Assembly: GCA_026874595.1 (NCBI GenBank)
Contig: CM049316.1
Span: 3,610,339-3,674,338, forward strand
DNA length: 64,000 bases
Source: Sipunculus nudus
Lineage: Eukaryota; Annelida; Sipuncula; Golfingiida; Sipunculidae
Direction: 5' to 3'
Shown in pieces: positions 1-9,930 of this stretch. A program made the translations under genes and the position numbers. Below the pieces are notes generated by a model that made no database searches, was not told the origin of the DNA, and saw only the letters and a list, made by a program, of their open reading frames with translations. Every line of letters begins with the position of its first letter. Positions within the stretch are counted from its first letter, which is position 1.

Positions 1-91
1 TTTCTTTAATCTTGTATATTTCATAATAGGGTATATGGTACAGAATGTTTGTGTGATGGTACGCAGTAGTAACTTGTCTTTTTTTTCACAG

Positions 92-211
92 GTATGCACT
101 GAACTAAACACACCAACTCTCCCCAAGGTCAAAAGGTGGCCACGACCTCAAGGTCGCTGGAGCAGTGTCACCTCCCCGGTGACCTCCACGGGGGAGGTTT
201 CCTCCAATCAG
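92..211 (+). CDS. EEPD1: EEPD1-like exon a (first in window)
   Basis: The acceptor AG is at 90-91 after a T-rich tract and the donor is CAG|GTGAGT. It encodes 40 codons in phase 0, starting VCTELNTPTLPKVKRW and ending SSNQ. The CTELN-PTLP string is what identifies the family. Upstream exons are left of the window. Confidence 0.8.
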
Positions 212-3200
212 GTGAGTGCTAGAGAATATATGTTAATTACTCAACAACTGAAACTTTCATTGTATAGTGAATAAAAAAATTGAAAACATAATCTGGTTTC
301 AGTTGCTGTAAGGACAAGCTGAAAAACAAACCCTTGTTCTGTGATTGCAGCCTGTGTGTATAGTCTCAAAAGTAATTAATTTTTTTTCTTTGACAACATT
401 TAAAACAATATTATTATATGAATCACAGCTCCTATTAATTAATTGGGAGATGGGGAGTACAGGTAAATGAGCACCCAAGTTCTTGTTAATATTGATGCTA
501 ATGTCTATTATTCCCTTCAAAGACGTCATTACCTGTGTTTTTAATACAAAATTTGCAATCAAAATAGTATTGAAAATGGATTAATCTTTATATTGTTATA
601 TACACCATTCAAAGGTTGCTGGCAAAATTGCACAAATATCATCCTGAATAGTAAATTTTCAAAAAGAGTCATAACAAAAGTCATGTGAAAATCATACTTC
701 ATGAAAACCACTGTCAGAACCACAAAATGATGACCTCTTATTTTCAAGAAACCATAAAAATCCAATTTTTATCATACAGTAGTCAGTAAGTTTCCAACTT
801 TGATATCTTATTTTCTCTCCACAGGATTTTCGTCATGTGGGTTACCTGTGGGACAATGAACATGCCAAATTACTGGGAGCAAGCACCTTTGATGTAAACA
901 AACAGAGCTCTAACACTGCTTCCCCATACCTGGCAACTTTCCAGGTAAGCAAATCATGTAATATTCAATATAATATATAATATATAATGTATAATATATA
1001 ATATATAATATATAAAATATTCAATTTCAATACATCATGGTATCTAAGTGTGAACATTTTCTGCAATTAAAATTTTTTGTTAAAATTATTTGTTTTATAT
1101 ATATATGGTAAATGAATTTATATACTTTAGTTTTAATGTCATTTTAATCAGTTTTTTTGTTCAGAGTCAGTATTATGTCAGTATACTCTCTTGGTCAGAG
1201 TCCATGTTATGTCAGTTTATCCTCCTGGTCAGAGTCCACATTATGTCAGTGTACTTTCCTGGTCAAAGTTCATGTTATGTCAGTATACTCTCTCAGTCAG
1301 AGTCCATTTTATGTAAGTGTATCCTCCTGGTCAAAGTTCATGTTATGTCAGTATACTCTCTCAGTCAGAGTCCATTTTATGTAAGTGTATCCTCCTGGTC
1401 AAAGTAAATGTTATGTCAGTATACTGTCTTGGTCAGAGTCCATGTTATGTCAGTTTATCCTCCTGGTCAGAGTCCACATTATGTCAGTGTACTTTCCTGG
1501 TCAAAGTTCATGTTATGTCAGTATACTCTCTCAGTCAGAGTCCATTTTATGTAAGTGTATCCTCCTGGTCAAAGTTCATGTTATGTCAGTATACTCTCTC
1601 AGTCAGAGTCCATTTTATGTAAGTGTATCCTCCTGGTCAAAGTAAATGTTATGTCAGTATACTGTCTTGGTCAGAGTCCATGTTATGTCAGTTTATCCTC
1701 CTGGTCAGAGTCCACATTATGTCAGTGTACTTTCCTGGTCAAAGTTCATGTTATGTCAGTATACTCTCTCAGTCAGAGTCCATTTTATGTAAGTGTATCC
1801 TCCTGGTCAAAGTAAATGTTATGTCAGTATACTGTCTTGGTCAGAGTCCATTTTATGTAAGTTTATCCTCCTGGTCAAAGTCAATGTTATGTCAGTATAC
1901 TGTCTTGGTCAGAGTCCATTTTATGTAAATTTATCCTCCTAGGCAAAGTCAAAGAGTTATCAGTTGTGGTCACAGTGGATATATACAGCCTTAAATATTA
2001 ACAATCCCATCTGGTGGTCCAATGATACATTGGATCTTGGTGAACCTGTTCTGTTGTGAGAGCAGTCAACCACGTGGAAGAAATGATCATAAGGACAAAG
2101 TGCGTGATAAGCTGATGTCAACCAGTGCACCTGTACTTGGTTCTCCCTCATCTTGTGAGGGCTCTGTATTGTTTTGTGTCATGCAACCTTCCCATCAGGT
2201 TCATGCCAGGTGATAGAGGTCATGTGATACCAGCTGTCCTATGGTAGCAGGAGTTTCTAAATGAGGAGAGATGATCAACATGAGAAATTGGTGCAGTCTA
2301 AATGTACACAATTGTTCACAGTTAATACAACTGAACTGATACTTTGGTTTGTTTATGTCCAAATATTAGTTCTTGGGTTTACACTAAAAAAGCAAATTAT
2401 ACCAAGCAAGATTAAAGAAAACTGAAAAAAAGTAAGATCATGCCAATAAAGCTTCTGTCTGTGTGAACGTTCCTGTTAATTTGTTGTATATGTTCTGCCC
2501 CAGAATTATTTCTGCTGCTCCTTATGAAATTTGTTTATGTTCTCAAACTGTGTTCTATTTGTCAGATACAAAATAAAACTTTTCTGAGGTGTAGGGATAA
2601 TCCTGCCTGTTATGTGGTACATTTCATGATTGGTAAACCCACAAACTTGTAACTTCATATTTAGTTGCCTTATTGGCACATTCATTTTCTATGATGCTGT
2701 GACCTTGTGTCTATCAATTATGGACTAACAACATGTTTTACCTGCAGAACAATAGTAACTTATTTTCAATTCATAACCATGAATAATGAATTTTTGTAAT
2801 TAAGCATATATTAGTACCATACTAAACATCTGTAACCAAGTAAAGTTGGTAATTAGGTCACATGATATAATTGAAAAAAAAAAAGATATGAAAGATCATG
2901 TGATTTGCCTCACATTTCTAAAGTTACAATAACATGTCAGATTTAGATGAATATCATGGATTTTAGATGAGTATCTTGCCTTTAAAATAACAATTCTGTA
3001 TTTGCAGTTAGGACAGAGGAATGTTTTAGTTGTAAACATTGCCACAAGGAGGAGGGCATTCCCAGCACAAGATTCTTCTGGAGAACTTGCTAAATTACTC
3101 TCAGCAGTCAGGAAACACCATCCAGGTTAGTCAGAACACGCCATACATGTTTGTCAGAACACACCTTCCAAGTTAGTCAGAACACACCTTCCATGTTAGT

Positions 3201-6200
3201 CAGAACACACCATCCAGGTTATTCAGAACACACCATCCATTTTAGTAAGAACACACCATCCATGTCAGTCAGAACACACCTTCAATGTTAGTCAGAACAC
3301 ATCTTTCATGTAAGTCAGAACACACCTTGGAAGTTAGTCAGAACAGACCTTCCATGTTAGTCAGAACACACCTTCCAAGTTAGTCAGAACACACCATCCA
3401 GGTTAGTCAGAATACACCATCCATTTTAGTAAGAACACACCATCCATGTCGGAGTCAGAACACACCTTCTAAGTTAGTCAGAACACACCTAAGTTAGTCA
3501 GAACACACCTTCCAAGTTATATGGAACATGCCATCCAGGTAAGTCAGAACACACCATGAAAGTTAGTCTGGACATACCCTGTAAGTTAGTCAGAACATAC
3601 CATCAAGGTTAGTCAGACACACCATCCATGTAAGTCTGAACGCACCATCTGGCTTAGTCAAAAATGAATCACACAGGAGATTAAAAAATCAGTAAACATT
3701 GCTCTGGTCAGGAAGAAAACCTTTGCAGTACATGCCACCCAGGTCAGTTAGAATCTTTTTCAGGTTAGTCTGAAATAAATGTAGAAGAAAGTTTGGTTAG
3801 AAATTCCATGCAGGGTAGTCAGAAATTTTTTTGCATGTATCTTATGCCATGTATCAAAACACTTCATACATGTTAATAAGATAAACCCATTCAGGTAAGT
3901 CAGTAAAGTTGGCTTGTTGACTTTTTTCAAGAGGTATACCAGGGTGACACAATATTCCAAGTTAAACTGGTATTTGACATGCTCTCCTCATGATTTTCAG
4001 TACAGTAACAGGTATACAGCATACTCTATGTTTATGCATGGTTTTCCTCAGGCCCATTCACAATATACTTTCTTTATCATATTTAGACTGATGTCAAATA
4101 TATTTTCATTGCAAAACCCATTTTCCCTCTGTCATAGAAAGAGCTTAAGATGCATGTGCTGCCATCTTGTGTGTGCAGCATAAACTGATATGATATTTGC
4201 AGACCTAATACTTTCAGATCACAGTTGTCAAGAAAATTGGTTATCATATTCTTGAAAGTGTTAATATTAAAGTGTATATTTGGATTAAAGTTTCATATTG
4301 ATATATTTACCAAGTTCAAGCTTGCCCCCCCCCTCCCTTTGTGCATGTCTGCTTCATACAGAACAAACCTGTCTTACTGTTATTTGATTATTATTCCTTC
4401 AATTGTAGATCAGAAACACATTGTTATTGTTGGAAATAAAGAACAACAGACCAGGAAAAACGGTAAGAACCAATAAATGAGATACTCACAATATCAGATT
4501 AATTAAAGCCTTGGCCATGAGCTTCAGTCACTGGAAGTTAATACATTACAGGACTCAACATTAACTTTTGAAAGGACTTGCCCAGTCAAGCAAGTAACAT
4601 CTAGCTTTTACTTGCCCTACATGAACTTTTACTTGACCTACAAAAATCATTGATTGTATTTAAGTACACAAACATCCTTTTTCAGGCCTTTGGATAAAGG
4701 TTTATGTTGGACCTACTTGCCCAGTCTGGCAAGCAGGAGGTGACTTTTAGTTGCCCTCCCACTATTTTCTGTAATTTTCACTTGCCTCGGGCCAGTGGTT
4801 AACTGTTAATGTCGAGCCCTGCATTAACACATGCATGGAAGGGAAACACAAAGTAATTTTATAAATAAATTGAATATTTCTTTTTATCATTGGGTTTTGA
4901 AATGTTCTCCCAACTTTGGTCCACACACAAGTGATTGCATGTATATATGTAAAACATATGATACAGATACTCTACACACAATTTTTCATCAGACCATTGT
5001 TGACCAAGGTTGATTTTCTGATTTTAGCAATACCAATTAATATTTAAACTGTCATGAGAATCAGGTTTGAAGGATAGAACAGGAGCTCCTTTTCACATTA
5101 GACTTATAACTGACAATCTTGTATGTAATACACCACATTGTTTGTGAATTTATTAATAAGTTACAAATTGTTTCCTCACACAAAACCTGTTTGTGACTTT
5201 ATTAATATGTTACAAATTGTTTCCTTACACAAATCTTGTTTGTTACATTATTAATATGTTACAAACTGTCTCCTCACACAAAACCTGTTGACCTCATTTT
5301 AAGGTCTGCACCAAGGACCTCCAGCACATACCCCAGGTTGCCATGGTGATAACCTTGCTCAAGGACATTTCTCAGCCTCAATGAACAGCACTCAGAATCA
5401 GGAGAATGGCAGCGACCATGACATCGTGTACATGACGGAAGAAACACAACAAGTCTGTACAGGTCAGCAAGCTGTTCACATCCTCTAATAAGCCATATGG
5501 TGAAATAATTACGTAAATATGGTTAATTGGAGTACTGGTTTTAGATAAATGTGCAATACCTCTGGATGGAAATTTAAATGATTGGAATGAAACTTAAACA
5601 GTTTCCTTTTTGTTTTATATTTAAAGAAACAACTTTTTTAATAACAGATGCAGCCTTCAGGGAATGACACAATCTGACCTTTCATTGGTAGAGCTCAGTA
5701 AAGAGGTATAGATGTTGATTATGGGCATGAGAGATATAGATGTTGATTATGGGCTTGAGAGATATAAATGTTGATTATGGGCTTGAGAGATATAAATGTT
5801 GTTTATGGGCTTGAGAGATTTTTATGTTGATTATTGGTGAGAGATTTGGACATTTTATTTGCTGTGCTGTATCCTGATGGATACTTTGATCAATCATATT
5901 ATATGGAACACAGATGAATAATAACCATAACAACTTGTTTGGTGTTTGTTTATTTTTTTATATCATTTCCTTTTAGAGCAATCAATAGTTGTGAGATGTA
6001 AACAAGTCATTCACTATTCAGACATCAACAGGTGTTCTAAAATATTTATATTATATATATGATATATATTTGATTTCAGGTCAGCAGGACGTTGTGCGGT
6101 CTGGATTGTCCAGTCCCTGGATTCCTGATGGCTGGAAGTGGGGTGGTCGTGCCAGCTCGTACAACCCTGTGTGGATAGAACTTTACAATGATAGTGAAGA

Positions 6201-6231
6201 CAGTGGCGCCCCCCAGGCTGCTTTGTGCTAG
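92..6231 (+). CDS. EEPD1: EEPD1-like protein, 3' six exons; catalytically degenerate EEP (DNase I-like) domain
   Basis: EEPD1 is an endonuclease/exonuclease/phosphatase-fold protein; the vertebrate protein has N-terminal helix-hairpin-helix motifs and a C-terminal nuclease domain. Exons 92-211, 825-944, 3008-3125, 4409-4462, 5304-5462 and 6080-6231 splice with matching phases into 240 codons plus stop TAG (6229-6231). Seen family landmarks, in order: CTELNTPTLP, RHVGYLWD, SPYLATFQLGQRNVLVVN, PAHT, VVRSGLSSPWIPDGWKWGG and a final PVWIELY. Motifs that carry metal and catalytic residues in active members are altered: VN-x-H is VNIAT, GD(F)(N/G) is GNKE, DNIW is HDIVYM, and the final (D/E)H before PV is SYN. 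All splice sites and the frame are intact, so this is not an ordinary pseudogene. The 5' exons lie outside the window. Family call from memory of the human protein; no search was run. Confidence 0.8.
825..944 (+). CDS. EEPD1: EEPD1-like exon b
   Basis: Acceptor CACAG, donor CAG|GTAAGC, 40 codons, phase 0 at both ends. It encodes RHVGYLWDNEHAKLLGAS and ends SPYLATFQ, the edge strand that leads into the core of the EEP fold. Confidence 0.8.
950..1025. repeat. AT-rich TATAA-type simple repeat, EEPD1 intron
   Basis: A run of AATATATAATATATAATG-like units directly downstream of the donor at 945. Low-complexity intron sequence. Confidence 0.7.
1160..1945. repeat. 34 bp minisatellite with 238 bp higher-order period
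   Basis: Tandem units of the type (A)TGTCAGTATACTCTCT followed by TGGTCAGAGTCCATGTT, about 34 bp each, roughly 23 copies. Variant blocks recur at 238 bp (7 x 34), for example 1385 against 1623 and 1317 against 1555. It lies in the EEPD1-like intron 945-3007. Open frames across it exist because the unit lacks stops; they are not genes. The rest of this intron (1946-3007) shows nothing I recognise. Confidence 0.9.
3008..3125 (+). CDS. EEPD1: EEPD1-like exon c; its 3' border seeds a minisatellite
   Basis: Acceptor TTTGCAG, donor CCATCCAG|GTTAGT, 118 nt, ending in phase 1. It encodes LGQRNVLVVNIATRRRAF; in active relatives this strand is followed by N-x-H, but the His is absent. The last bases of the exon plus the first of the intron recur as a 23 bp tandem repeat for the next 500 bp. 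Confidence 0.8.
3112..3665. repeat. 23 bp tandem repeat grown from the exon c / intron border
   Basis: Degenerate units close to CACCATCCAGGTTAGTCAGAA (about 23 bp), roughly 22-24 copies. The first copy is the real exon end and splice donor at 3125/3126. Many copies keep CCA(G/T)GTTAGT or AAGTTAGT, that is, donor-like sequence. From 3666 to 4408 the intron shows no recognisable feature. Confidence 0.85.
4409..4462 (+). CDS. EEPD1: EEPD1-like exon d (54 nt)
   Basis: Acceptor TTGTAG, donor ACG|GTAAGA, phase 1 at both ends. It encodes DQKHIVIVGNKEQQTRKN. This is the strand that in active relatives reads (I/L)(I/L)GDF; here the Asp is replaced by Asn, followed by KE. The phases of the neighbours require exactly this exon. 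Confidence 0.75.
4549..4821. mobile_element. 273 bp MITE-like element with 17 bp terminal inverted repeats
   Basis: The left end CAGGACTCAACATTAAC and the inverted right end CAGGGCTCGACATTAAC match at 15 of 17 positions. A 5 bp direct repeat CATTA flanks both sides (4544-4548 and 4822-4826). The interior repeats ACTTGCC-type words. There is no coding capacity. A CAGGG start is hAT-like, but superfamily assignment is a guess. It sits in the intron 4463-5303. Confidence 0.65.
5141..5287. repeat. Three tandem 49 bp units just before an EEPD1-like exon
   Basis: Units begin TTTGTGAATTTATTAATAAG, TTTGTGACTTTATTAATATG and TTTGTTACATTATTAATATG at 5141, 5190 and 5239. The last unit ends 16 bp before the exon acceptor at 5303. 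Confidence 0.8.
5304..5462 (+). CDS. EEPD1: EEPD1-like exon e, low-complexity loop
   Basis: Acceptor TTTTAAG, donor ACAG|GTCAGC, 159 nt, phase 1 at both ends. It encodes GLHQGPPAHTPGCHGDN, then a Ser/Asn/Gln-rich stretch, then HDIVYMTEETQQVCTG. The loop is polar and looks unconstrained. Confidence 0.75.
5707..5846. repeat. Five tandem 28 bp units, EEPD1 last intron
   Basis: Units of the type TATAGATGTTGATTATGGGC plus TTGAGAGA, five copies, the last degenerate. The rest of the intron 5463-6079 shows nothing else. Confidence 0.8.
6080..6231 (+). CDS. EEPD1: EEPD1-like terminal exon
   Basis: Acceptor ATTTCAG; the reading frame ends at TAG 6229-6231. It encodes VVRSGLSSPWIPDGWKWGG, then RASSYNPVWIELY. 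In active family members the serine is followed by D/E-H before the next PV; here that pair is S-Y. Confidence 0.8.
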
Positions 6232-7799
6232 TCATGTCACATAATTTTCCAGCCATCTGTATACTGTCTTGTGTTTTTCATGAAGAATTTTGAAAGATCT
6301 GAGTTTAAATCCATCAGCTAAGTAACAGGTGGTCTGGAAGGATCATGTACTTGATCTGTCAGTGATCTGTCATGTGATCTGTAAAGATCATGTGACCTGT
6401 AAAGGTCATGTGACATCAGGTTGGCATGATGGATGCTAAAGTATACCTTTCTGTGGGAAATGAACTTTCAATGAAGAAGTAAGTTATTAACAGAAAAGGG
6501 GAGTGGATGGAATGTTGGAGAATCATAAGTAAATATATGTGGATTGTCTGTTAAACCTTTAGGGGTTTGACAGACAAGAACAGCTTCATCTCACCAGTAG
6601 AGAATCCCTGTAGACCATTCCTAACTGTAAAAAGATCTCGTCTTCACACATTTGTCATACCTTTCACTTTTAGTTTGTAAAAATCCATCAATACAAAATA
6701 ATATTATTTACTGAACAAGGGGGCATAATATTTTGGGGCGTTCTATAAATTTAGGACACAGGTACATTATTAATCAAATCTAGGCGAGCTGAAGAGAGGA
6801 CTTGATGAGGTGACCCTGCACCACCTGTCAGGTATTATTTATTCTGGGTTTACCTTCTGCTGTACATAAAACTCTCAATCTTATCGGCCCCAAGGGTAGG
6901 CATTATTGTATGATTGGCTGCGTGATTGACTAATTATGTGTTTTGATGAGATATGCAAAAGATAATGAACTCATTGCTTGAGACTGCTTAAAATTCTTTG
7001 ACAAATCTGGTGCATCCTTTGTGTACGTCCATCAGTACTATGTAGCACCAACTAGCACTGCTCTGTCAGTCTTAGAAAATCAAGGCAAAAGTGAAGAGAA
7101 TGTAGCAGCGTATAGGTGTTAGTAGGTAGACAAAGGATGTCAAGGTATTTCTTGCAAGAATACCGTGTATCATCTAATAGATACTGTGTATATGCTGAAC
7201 AAAAATTTCTACAAAGAATGCCATCAAAAATGGCTTATTTTGCATTTCTTTTCCACAGATATGAATATCCTGGGTCCCAGGCCCTTGTTTAAGCATGTAC
7301 TGGCCCAGGAACTAACATAATCATTGATCTGTCCAGGTAGCTAACTATTTGTTGTGATCCCAAGACATCACATGGTTTTACACATGCTATAACAAGATGA
7401 CAGTGATCGAGTGTAAATTTGTGGTATTAGAAGATGGTAGTAATCAATTTAAAGAGAATCAGTAACATCATTTTATGAGGAATTGTAAAAAAATGCTGAT
7501 TGACTTGGTACTCATATTTAGCTAACTTATACTGTCTGTAATATCTCCTGGTATCTGCATTCCACTTCCAAACTGTCCCCAGCACTTTTACAGTTGTATG
7601 TGTACCAAATGTATTGTGCCACACACCATACACACTCTTACACACATGCACACCCCTCCCAGCATCACTGTCCTGTTCTATATTTGCTGATGGTATCAGT
7701 TCCGGAGGTCTTATGCTGTCTGTTCCCTTCCTGAGTAGTGATTATTGTGTGTCAGTGTCTGATGTGTGAATAATATTAAAGTCAAGAAACCTTTGTGAA
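6232..7799. other. EEPD1-like 3' UTR and unremarkable flank
   Basis: No coding exon seen on either strand. Transcript end is uncertain; ATTAAA near 7777 is a possible poly(A) signal. AT-rich, with no clear repeat structure. Confidence 0.4.
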
Positions 7800-7829
7800 T
7801 GTCAGTCATGAGTGAATGATGACCATTCT

Positions 7830-8560
7830 GTCAGTAGGAGTTTGGCTTCTGATCATACTGTTAATAACTACATCAAGTATGGCTCTTAATGTCAGTAACC
7901 TGTTCCAGTGAAGATCATATCAGTAACTGGTTTTAGTACAGATCATGATGCCAGTAACCAGTTTGAGTGCTGATCATACTGATAGTAACCAGTTTGAGTA
8001 CTGCTCTAAATGGCAGTAACCAGTTTGAGCACTCTTCTGAATGTCAGTAACCTATTTGAGTGCTGATCATGTCAGCAACCAGCCTGAATTTAAATATCAT
8101 ATTGTAAGCAAACAGAATGAATAGGCATACTGATCATATCATCAGTAACCAGTTGGAATACTGATCATGTCAGTAACCAGTTTGAGCACTGACCATACTG
8201 TCATCACCCTTTTTGAGTACTGCTCTTAATGCAAGTTACCAGTTTGAGTGCTGATTGTAATGTTAGTATCTAGTTAGAGTGCTGTTTGTAATGTCAGCAA
8301 CTAGTTTGAATGCTGAGTGTAATGTCAGTAACCATTTTGAGTGCTGATCATACTGTCAGTAACCAGTTTGAGTACTGCTCTTAATGTGAGTAACCAGTTT
8401 TGAGTGCTGATCATAGTGTCAGCAACCAGTTTGAGTACTGCTCTTAATGTCTGTAACCAGTTTGAGTGCTGATCATACTGTCAGCAACCAGTTTGAGTAC
8501 TGCTCTTAATATCTGTAACCAGTTTTGAGTACTGATCATACTTTCAGTAACCTGTATGTC
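7830..8560. repeat. Degenerate ~31 bp minisatellite
   Basis: About 20 diverged units of the type GTCAGTAACCAGTTTGAGT plus GCTGATCATACT. Two unit subtypes (ending GATCATACT or GCTCTTAAT) tend to alternate. Confidence 0.85.
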
Positions 8561-9930
8561 AGACTGTTGGTCATGCTGACAGTTATCTATGCAGGTGGTG
8601 ATTTGTGCTGCTGACATGTGTGCATGGTGATGTTTCTATTAATATTGTAGTTTTTTTTGGCATGACCCTTAAAACTGAAGAATGTGTACTTTCAGTCCAT
8701 TCCTTCTGTATTGGGACCCCTTTGTCGAGGACTTACTTAATGCAAGAGTAAATGAACTTACACAGCAGGCTACAGACTACCAAAAATTAAAATTTTAAAA
8801 TGAGCAAGAATGATTGTTTAACTTGCATGCATGAGCCATATCATATTGGACTGTTTTAACCTGAAAATTCTTTTGTGTGATTATTGATAATGATGTGATT
8901 AAGGATAAAAGATCCTTGGGAAAAGAGTGATATTGGTCATGTAGGCTTACATTAATTCTGGCTAGGGAAGATGCAGCCAACTGATACTAGTATGAGCATT
9001 AAGTTTAATTCACCAGCAAGATGCAAGAGTGATTGAGTTTGATCTAACATTGTACATTGGTAAACATATGAATACACCTTTTATTGGCATTTCTGACTTT
9101 AAAGGGCATTATATGAAGTCTGACTGTTGTTAGTTAAAACATGTTAAGATGAGAGGGTTCTGGACCAGGCATCAAGCAATTTAGGTGTTGTTTGGGAAGA
9201 GAATGGTGTTTGGGTTGAGGTGGGGTGAGAATTGAGTGACCAGGAGGGTAAACTGTATATTGGTAACTGTACCTTCTTAGACTCAGCCAACAGATAGCTT
9301 TACCATTGGACTTTGCAGCACTTGTGAGTAAAGTAATGACTTACTTTTAAAAGTAATGAACTTTCTATGCAGCTTGAGACAGGTCCCCCCACAGGTTTTG
9401 CACAAGTACCTGTCATTTATTCCTCTGTTTGTTGATTGACAACTGTCTGTCAATGCCTGCAGTAGATCATGTTGCGATGCTGTGTGAGGATGTATTATTG
9501 ATGGATACTCAGACTCTGTAGGAGGGTACAGTTCTAGTGTACAAGTCTGGTCTGGTTTGTACAAATGGTTTGTGTGGTCCTGTCATTTTAGTAGACAGAA
9601 GGTACAGAATACATCAGTAGTTAGCGAATGTGGAGGTTTTGATATATGTGGGAATAAGTGTAGGCAGCTAATATGTTAATGTTCTGTTAGAATTAAAGTT
9701 CTTTGCATTTTCAAAGCTGATGCAGCACACTATTGATACAGGTGTATAACAGTTTACCACAGGTACGTGAGATTACGGAGATACTGTACATAGAGCATTG
9801 TTCATGTTAGCTTCAGTTGGTTACGTTACATGTTGTGCCTCACACACCGTGCCTGTATAAATATGTGATATCTGAGCTGGCTCTGTTGACATATCCTTAA
9901 GGGCTGTCATGATGTATTGAAGTTTATTGA
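8561..9930. other. Intergenic sequence, nothing recognised
   Basis: AT-rich, no exon-like open frame with splice borders and no obvious tandem structure. Confidence 0.4.

Noticed and set aside
1090-1928. Overlapping plus-strand frames encoding SQSPFYVSVSSWSK repeats
   Set aside because: They come from the 34 bp minisatellite in an intron. The unit simply lacks stops.
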